Source: a virus
Length of the DNA stretch: 27,041 nt
Strand: one strand, 5' to 3'
Virus record (IMG/VR): IMGVR_UViG_3300044952_000107
Span: 1 to 27,041 of that record
A program made the position numbers and the translations under genes. The notes below the pieces were generated by a model. It made no database searches and was not told the origin of the DNA. It saw nothing but the letters and a program-made list of their open reading frames with translations. Shown in pieces: positions 24,099 to 27,041 of the stretch (positions are counted from its first letter, which is position 1; every line of letters begins with the position of its first letter).

Positions 24099-24391
24099 TG
24101 CATGCACTCCGATATAACATTTGTTAGGTATTCAAGGTTGTCTTCACGAATGATGCATGTGTAACCGCCCGATGCGTTGATCGTTTCTAGATTCTTTAGT
24201 TGTAGCGCGGTTGCTTGTCCCTTGCCAGCTTTGGCTTCGATCGCTACGAACTTGCCGTTCACGCAACACAGGAAGTCAGGCACACCGCTATTGCCGTAGC
24301 CAGTGCCGATAGGCATAGCGTAGTAGATGTTGTGGGCTTTTAAGATAGCCTTGATCTTTGCCTTGACCTTGGCTTCAGGTGTCGTTGCCAT
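24095..24391 (-). CDS. VRR-NUC domain nuclease (98 aa)
   Basis: A stand-alone VRR-NUC (PD-(D/E)XK superfamily) nuclease. The N-terminal helix EAKVKAKIKAILKAH supplies E6. Then come IGTGYGNSGVPDF with D39, FVAIEAKAGKGQ with E52-x-K54, and Q63 in the TALQLKNLETI helix, which is the standard order. A length near 100 residues is typical for phage versions. Family members act on structured or branched DNA; the exact substrate here is unknown. The start is ATG 24391 with GGAAGAG upstream, and its last residues overlap the PolA start. Confidence 0.88.
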   Translation of the reverse strand: MATTPEAKVKAKIKAILKAHNIYYAMPIGTGYGNSGVPDFLCCVNGKFVAIEAKAGKGQATALQLKNLETINASGGYTCIIREDNLEYLTNVISECMQ

Positions 24392-24713
24392 AGATCATGC
24401 TCTTCCATACTGAGACCGAGGGCATGTGGTTGTGTGACTTGGTCGGTGTCGTGTAACCATTGTGGGCAATCCATCCGAGCGTACTCAAAGTGCGTACGCC
24501 TGATACCCATACGTTAGGGTGCAGTTCTTTGGGTCGGAATAAAAGTTTCTTGCCGCAGTACTCTCGGAACTCATCGCCGAGAACAACTGGTTTAGACACT
24601 AACAACTCTTCTGCTAACTCTAAGTAGCGCTCAACAAACTCGGGGTTTGCTTTGCTTGCCTTTGACCAACACTTGTCGGCAAGGGCAAGTGCGTTGTCCA
24701 TACGTTCATTCAT
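24375..24713 (-). CDS. Hypothetical protein, possible winged-helix fold (112 aa)
   Basis: The start is ATG 24713 with GGAG 7 nt upstream; the frame extends to a TTG at 24737 that lacks a ribosome site and falls at the predicted transcript start. The first half is helical (MDNALALADKCWSKASKA, ERYLELAEELL). The second half, with FREYCGKKLL, VWVSGVRTLSTLGWIAH and NGYT before a final strand, resembles a winged helix seen in unannotated phage proteins close to replication genes. It is the first gene after promoter P2 and overlaps the VRR-NUC gene by 17 nt. DNA binding is plausible but not shown by a diagnostic motif. Confidence 0.7.
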   Translation of the reverse strand: MNERMDNALALADKCWSKASKANPEFVERYLELAEELLVSKPVVLGDEFREYCGKKLLFRPKELHPNVWVSGVRTLSTLGWIAHNGYTTPTKSHNHMPSVSVWKSMIYGNDT

Positions 24714-24743
24714 CTGATACTCCAAGAAGTTTTTCAAGTCTTG

Positions 24744-24771
24744 ATAATAGCATAACTTTTTACTTTGTCAA
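24744..24771 (-). promoter_or_regulatory. Sigma70-like promoter P2 with extended -10, for the polymerase-helicase unit
   Basis: On the minus strand: -35 TTGACA (24771-24766), a 16-nt spacer, and -10 TATTAT (24749-24744) preceded by TGC, i.e. an extended -10. The spacer contains GTAAAAAGTTA, identical to promoter 18567-18594. It lies just past a terminator (24783-24808) and about 30 nt before the ATG at 24713, so the leader is short. Confidence 0.8.
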
Positions 24772-24782
24772 TAGTACAGACG

Positions 24783-24808
24783 AAAAAAAGCCCGCACTAG
24801 ACGGGCTT
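24783..24808 (-). terminator. Rho-independent terminator after the HTH-DUF3310 gene
   Basis: Minus strand: AAGCCCG (from 24808) and CGGGCTT (to 24788) pair in a 7-bp stem with a 7-nt loop, followed by a T-run (A at 24783-24789). It is positioned 22 nt past the stop of the gene ending at 24830 and directly before promoter P2, so it separates the small-gene unit from the polymerase unit. Confidence 0.85.
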
Positions 24809-24812
24809 AGTT

Positions 24813-24826
24813 CTAACAAATGTTAG
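24813..24826. repeat. Inverted repeat CTAACA-AA-TGTTAG
   Basis: Six-base arms around a two-base centre, directly after the stop of the HTH-DUF3310 gene and before its terminator hairpin. The same core recurs at 26299-26314 (seven-base arms) and, with one arm imperfect, at 24115-24127. Confidence 0.5.
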
Positions 24827-24829
24827 GTG

Positions 24830-25408
24830 TCACTTGAGCGAATTAATCTCACGTGTCAGATACCATTGTGCTTTGCGCAAGTCTTCCAACTTGTTGCCTT
24901 TGTGGTCGGCACGAGTCAGATACTTAATCACATTGCCAAGGTTGTACCCGAGCTTCTTAGCTTCGATGAAGTCGATCGTCTCGATTCCACCTACTGTGTA
25001 ATGAGCAGGGTTGTTGACCGGGTCGGGCTTAGGCTCAAACATTTCGATCTGGCGTTGTCCTTGCATACGCAACTTTGCTTTTGCTACCCCCGCTTCATAC
25101 GCAAGTTGTGCCATACGCTTGGGTGTCGTATCCGTAACCGAATCCTTATAAAAAGGAATGTCCGATGAAGCAAACGCAATCGTCTTCCAGTTAGATTTGT
25201 CAGTCATGGCTTTCTTCTTTTGCATCCCCCCAAGCTTCTTCGCTATTTTGGCTTTCTTCTTTGCGTTCCACAATACTGTGGATACATAAGCAGGGGTTAC
25301 GCCTATCGCCTTGGCTACGTCTACTGACTTAGCCTTTGGGTTAGACGCAACGTAGTTACGGATTTGTGCTGACTTGGTTGCTTTTGGTATTGTTGCTAAT
25401 TCGATCAT
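24830..25408 (-). CDS. HTH domain fused to DUF3310 (192 aa)
   Basis: Residues about 12-46 form a helix-turn-helix (KSAQIRNYVASN, then VDVAKAIGVTPAYVSTVLW), followed by a Lys-rich linker. Residues about 131-190 are a DUF3310 domain: VNNPAHYTVGGIETIDFI, then GNVIKYLTRADHKG and LEDLRKAQWYLTREI. DUF3310 is a small all-helical domain common in phages and sometimes described as nucleotide-kinase-like; its activity is not settled. Many phage copies are the domain alone, so the N-terminal HTH is notable and suggests DNA targeting or autoregulation. The start is ATG with AGGAA upstream, overlapping the previous stop by four bases. It is the last gene of its transcription unit, ended by terminator 24783-24808. 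Confidence 0.85.
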   Translation of the reverse strand: MIELATIPKATKSAQIRNYVASNPKAKSVDVAKAIGVTPAYVSTVLWNAKKKAKIAKKLGGMQKKKAMTDKSNWKTIAFASSDIPFYKDSVTDTTPKRMAQLAYEAGVAKAKLRMQGQRQIEMFEPKPDPVNNPAHYTVGGIETIDFIEAKKLGYNLGNVIKYLTRADHKGNKLEDLRKAQWYLTREINSLK

Positions 25409-25611
25409 GATTTATTTCCTGTTTGGTTGTTAACGTACTCGGTAAGAACTTCTCTCATTTTGGCTTGCTTTGTATACGCATAGTTTGTGTTGAAGTAATC
25501 CATCACATCCTTTGGTAGACGCAAGCTCGTACAAGATAGTGCGGGTTTCTTACCAAGCCCCCGCCCTTTCTTTTGTTGTTCCGGTTTTAGGTATTCAATT
25601 CCTGTTGTCAT
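25405..25611 (-). CDS. Ribbon-helix-helix-like small protein (68 aa)
   Basis: After a basic N-terminal arm (EQQKKGRGLGKKPA), the segment LSCTSLRLPKDVMDYFN gives a short strand and helix, and KQAKMREVLTEYVNN a second helix. This is the strand-helix-helix order of Arc/MetJ/CopG proteins, so dimeric DNA binding is likely. GAGG lies about 8 nt before the ATG. It overlaps the 58-aa gene upstream by 17 nt and the HTH-DUF3310 gene by four. The target site is unknown. Confidence 0.7.
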   Translation of the reverse strand: MTTGIEYLKPEQQKKGRGLGKKPALSCTSLRLPKDVMDYFNTNYAYTKQAKMREVLTEYVNNQTGNKS

Positions 25612-25771
25612 TTAATAATCCCTCGTAGTATTTCTTAGGCATTGGTGCTTTCTTATCCAATAGCTCACGTAGCCATTGCGCACCACCAAGCTGTTGCAGT
25701 ATTAACCAATGCCTGTCCGACATTCGTACCTGTCTCCCCAATAGTTTCTCGGGCGGTTTAGGTCTTGGCAT
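25595..25771 (-). CDS. Very short conserved phage protein (58 aa)
   Basis: A 58-aa ORF read directly from the minus strand, starting ATG at 25771 with AGGGAG about 9 nt upstream and ending TGA at 25597-25595. It begins MPRPKPPEKLLGRQVRMSDR, continues with HWLILQQLGGAQWLRELLDK, and ends in a Lys/Asn tail. The RxVRMSDRxW ... LGGAxWLRxLLDK pattern is one I know from many phage small proteins and from ribbon-helix-helix-like regulators. It fills the otherwise empty space between the zinc-ribbon gene (14-nt overlap) and the ribbon-helix-helix-like gene (17-nt overlap). Function is unknown; DNA binding is possible. Confidence 0.8.
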   Translation of the reverse strand: MPRPKPPEKLLGRQVRMSDRHWLILQQLGGAQWLRELLDKKAPMPKKYYEGLLNDNRN

Positions 25772-25949
25772 TTAGTAAACTCCCTGAAATTACTTTGTTA
25801 GCCCAACATCTAGCGCATGACCACCTTTGTGGGGACAATTCGATTCCCCCCTCGGGGGGCTTTAACTCTTCGCACTTGTTGCATAGCTTGTACTTGTGTA
25901 CAGGTTGCCTACTTCCAAGTTGAAGTTGTCGGTTTACAAATCCGTTCAT
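25758..25949 (-). CDS. Zinc-ribbon small protein (63 aa)
   Basis: C23-x2-C26 (CNKC) and C45-x2-C48 (CARC), 18 residues apart, form a clear zinc-ribbon or knuckle pair. The intervening PPEGGIELSPQRW is a loop and strand. The N-terminus is polar and basic. GAGG lies about 10 nt before the ATG, and the start overlaps the previous stop by four bases. Small phage zinc ribbons of this kind can bind nucleic acid or host proteins; no more precise role can be read. Its coding DNA contains a very strong C/G hairpin at 25846-25858. Confidence 0.75.
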   Translation of the reverse strand: MNGFVNRQLQLGSRQPVHKYKLCNKCEELKPPEGGIELSPQRWSCARCWANKVISGSLLNAKT

Positions 25950-26134
25950 TCGGCTAGTACCTCATCTAAAAATATTCTTACTCGATGTACTGCCTCATCA
26001 CAGTTCCTATCCACTTGCCCACTTGATAGCATCCGGTCAATATCAACCAACGCTAGGTAATACTCTTCACCTTTTAGCGCGTGCTTGAGCTTGCCCTCGT
26101 CTTGTGGATACGTGTATTCAAGTACGGCTTTCAT
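25946..26134 (-). CDS. Conserved phage hypothetical protein (62 aa)
   Basis: Starts MKAVLEYTYPQDEGKLKHAL, then EEYYLALVDIDRMLSSG and a final helix DEAVHRVRIFLDEVL. The order of a short strand, a PxDE helix cap and an ALxDIDxxL helix is one I recognise from many phage early genes of unknown role. GGGG about 7 nt upstream of the ATG serves as ribosome site. It overlaps the preceding 55-aa gene by 17 nt and the zinc-ribbon gene by four. Confidence 0.78.
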   Translation of the reverse strand: MKAVLEYTYPQDEGKLKHALKGEEYYLALVDIDRMLSSGQVDRNCDEAVHRVRIFLDEVLAE

Positions 26135-26285
26135 ACGCTGCCCCTTTGGTGATGCGTATAAGCAAGCGTGCCTTACGCCATGTTCTGCGTATATCGGTAT
26201 TGGCGGCGCTAAAATATTTAAACTTGGGGTCGTTACACCCCCGTAGGGGGATAGCCCTTGAGCTATATTTAATTTCTTCGTTCAT
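26118..26285 (-). CDS. Small basic hypothetical protein (55 aa)
   Basis: I take the start at ATG 26285 because AAGGAG lies 7 nt upstream, a near-perfect site at the end of the preceding gene; a longer frame to 26306 would ignore it. The product is basic and small: MNEEIKYSSRAIPLRGCND, then FKYFSAANTDIRRTWRKARL and a short tail. There is no recognised family or fold. The coding DNA holds a CCCCC-GTA-GGGGG hairpin at 26238-26250. The strong ribosome site and tight spacing support it as a real gene. Confidence 0.7.
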   Translation of the reverse strand: MNEEIKYSSRAIPLRGCNDPKFKYFSAANTDIRRTWRKARLLIRITKGAAYESRT

Positions 26286-26286
26286 T

Positions 26287-27041
26287 TCATACTCCTTTGC
26301 TAACATTTGTTAGCTCATCGACCAACAAAACAAATATCTCATTTGTTACCTTGCAACCCACATCGGTGAGATACTGCTCATCTTCCACAAGTTTAAGCAT
26401 ACCCATCTTCATACGCATATCCACGGGGAGCGTATTATCATCGTATAGGTCTACCTTGTCACCTATTTTGACTAGGTACTTACCTGTATCTTTAACTACC
26501 AATGCGGTCTTATTATTACTAAAGTCCTCTTGCACTTTCTCGATAGTCTTCATCTCGGTATCGAGTAACTCTACCTTCTCCATAGAGACAGTAACCTTGT
26601 GTCTAAGTGAGGGTATCGCTTCTGCTTTTAGGTATTCCAAGAACAAGGCATTGCCTTTAGTCTCAGCCCACGCCAACATCTCATTCTTAACAAGGCTTTG
26701 ATGTTGAGTACGCTCACGCTCTTTGTTCCAGCTCGCTCTAGACACTACACGTTCTGCCGCATCCTTAGCTTTACTGATACGCTCGTTGGGGTTCATTTTG
26801 CCGAACATCTTCTTCGCCATAAGGATAGCTTTGTCTGCATCCACAGTGCGATACGAGTCCGATCGTTGTCTGCCCTTACCAATACGATCGTTACAGATAG
26901 CGATAACCTTCCCGCGTTGACCCATGTAACTCAACCCGATAGTGCCTAGCTCTTCACCATCTAGCTTGACTGTAAAGCCCGATGCCACTCGGTTGCTACC
27001 TGTACCCAAACCGCTGTTATTGATAACGAAAGTCCACAGTG
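26287..27041 (-). CDS. Conserved phage protein of unknown function (partial, N-terminus beyond right edge)
   Basis: The frame stays open to the window edge (LWTFVINNSG precedes the first apparent start at 27009, a TTG), so the 5' end is missing. The visible 250 residues begin with a strand-rich section (FTVKLDGEELGTIGLSY), then an Arg/Lys-rich block (RIGKGRQRSDSYR) and TVDADKAILMAKKMF. A long charged helical region follows (NERISKAKDAAERVVSRASW onward), then a smaller beta part (GKYLVKIGDKVDLYDD) and a helical end. I recall similar proteins in other phages without assigned function. It is the most upstream gene seen of the minus arm, and its promoter must lie outside the window. Confidence 0.7.
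   Translation of the reverse strand, partial: LWTFVINNSGLGTGSNRVASGFTVKLDGEELGTIGLSYMGQRGKVIAICNDRIGKGRQRSDSYRTVDADKAILMAKKMFGKMNPNERISKAKDAAERVVSRASWNKERERTQHQSLVKNEMLAWAETKGNALFLEYLKAEAIPSLRHKVTVSMEKVELLDTEMKTIEKVQEDFSNNKTALVVKDTGKYLVKIGDKVDLYDDNTLPVDMRMKMGMLKLVEDEQYLTDVGCKVTNEIFVLLVDELTNVSKGV
26299..26314. repeat. Inverted repeat GCTAACATTTGTTAGC
   Basis: Seven-base arms around a TT centre, at the 3' end of the partial 5' gene and 14 nt upstream of the ATG at 26285. The same core is found at 24813-24826 and, less perfectly, at 24115-24127. It overlaps codons for LTNVS, so it may be coincidental. Confidence 0.4.

Overview
The window is a piece of a tailed-phage genome (Caudoviricetes). It most resembles the uncultivated podovirus-like phages of aquatic proteobacteria. 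It has two oppositely oriented gene arms that converge at about 13.8 kb. There is no rRNA, tRNA, CRISPR array, insertion sequence or integrase in view, and no terminase, portal, major capsid or lysis gene; if present, these lie outside the window. Promoters of the -35 TTGACA type and clear Shine-Dalgarno sites fit a Gram-negative bacterial host, but the sequence alone does not identify the host genus.

Left arm (1-13792, + strand): virion genes. The arm opens with the C-terminal part of a head-to-tail hub/nozzle-like protein cut by the window edge, then a 90-aa conserved small protein. Four probable internal or ejection proteins follow (979, 365, 532 and 2271 aa). The 979-, 365- and 532-aa proteins share a glycine-rich motif of the form A-x-G-G-[LIV]-x-x-x-x-G-G. 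The 2271-aa protein looks like a polyvalent ejection protein, with an embedded HExxH zincin-like motif, two AT-hook cores, hydrophobic segments and a C-terminal region like the large polyvalent-protein-associated domains. No + strand promoter is visible, so the transcript probably starts upstream of the window.

Right arm (13868-27041, - strand): replication, recombination and small accessory genes. Read in transcription order from the right edge, it begins with a partial 5'-truncated gene and several tiny overlapping genes (hypotheticals, a zinc ribbon, a 58-aa gene, a ribbon-helix-helix-like protein), then an HTH-DUF3310 fusion. A rho-independent terminator (24783-24808) and a promoter (24744-24771) form a transcription boundary. 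The second unit carries a wHTH-like gene, a VRR-NUC nuclease, a family A DNA polymerase, three small genes, two PD-(D/E)XK nucleases, an HNH-like gene and a SNF2-type helicase. A second promoter (18567-18594), sharing an almost identical spacer with the first, begins a third unit. That unit holds a coiled-coil protein, a candidate ssDNA-binding protein with a four-Cys motif and acidic tail, a Cro/XRE-like regulator, a primase-helicase (AEP plus DUF927-like) and a 64-aa gene. It ends at a terminator (13790-13819) whose U-tract overlaps the stop codon of the convergent 2271-aa gene.

Working model (inference): the minus-strand units supply replication proteins (primase-helicase, PolA, SSB candidate, SNF2 helicase and four nuclease-like enzymes). 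The plus-strand unit supplies the tail hub and a set of co-ejected internal proteins. The less-described points are the paired phage promoters with a conserved spacer, the motif shared between neighbouring virion proteins, the AT-hook and zincin content of the giant protein, the Leu at the Pol I position-762 equivalent, and an EF-hand-like loop inside the HNH-like gene.
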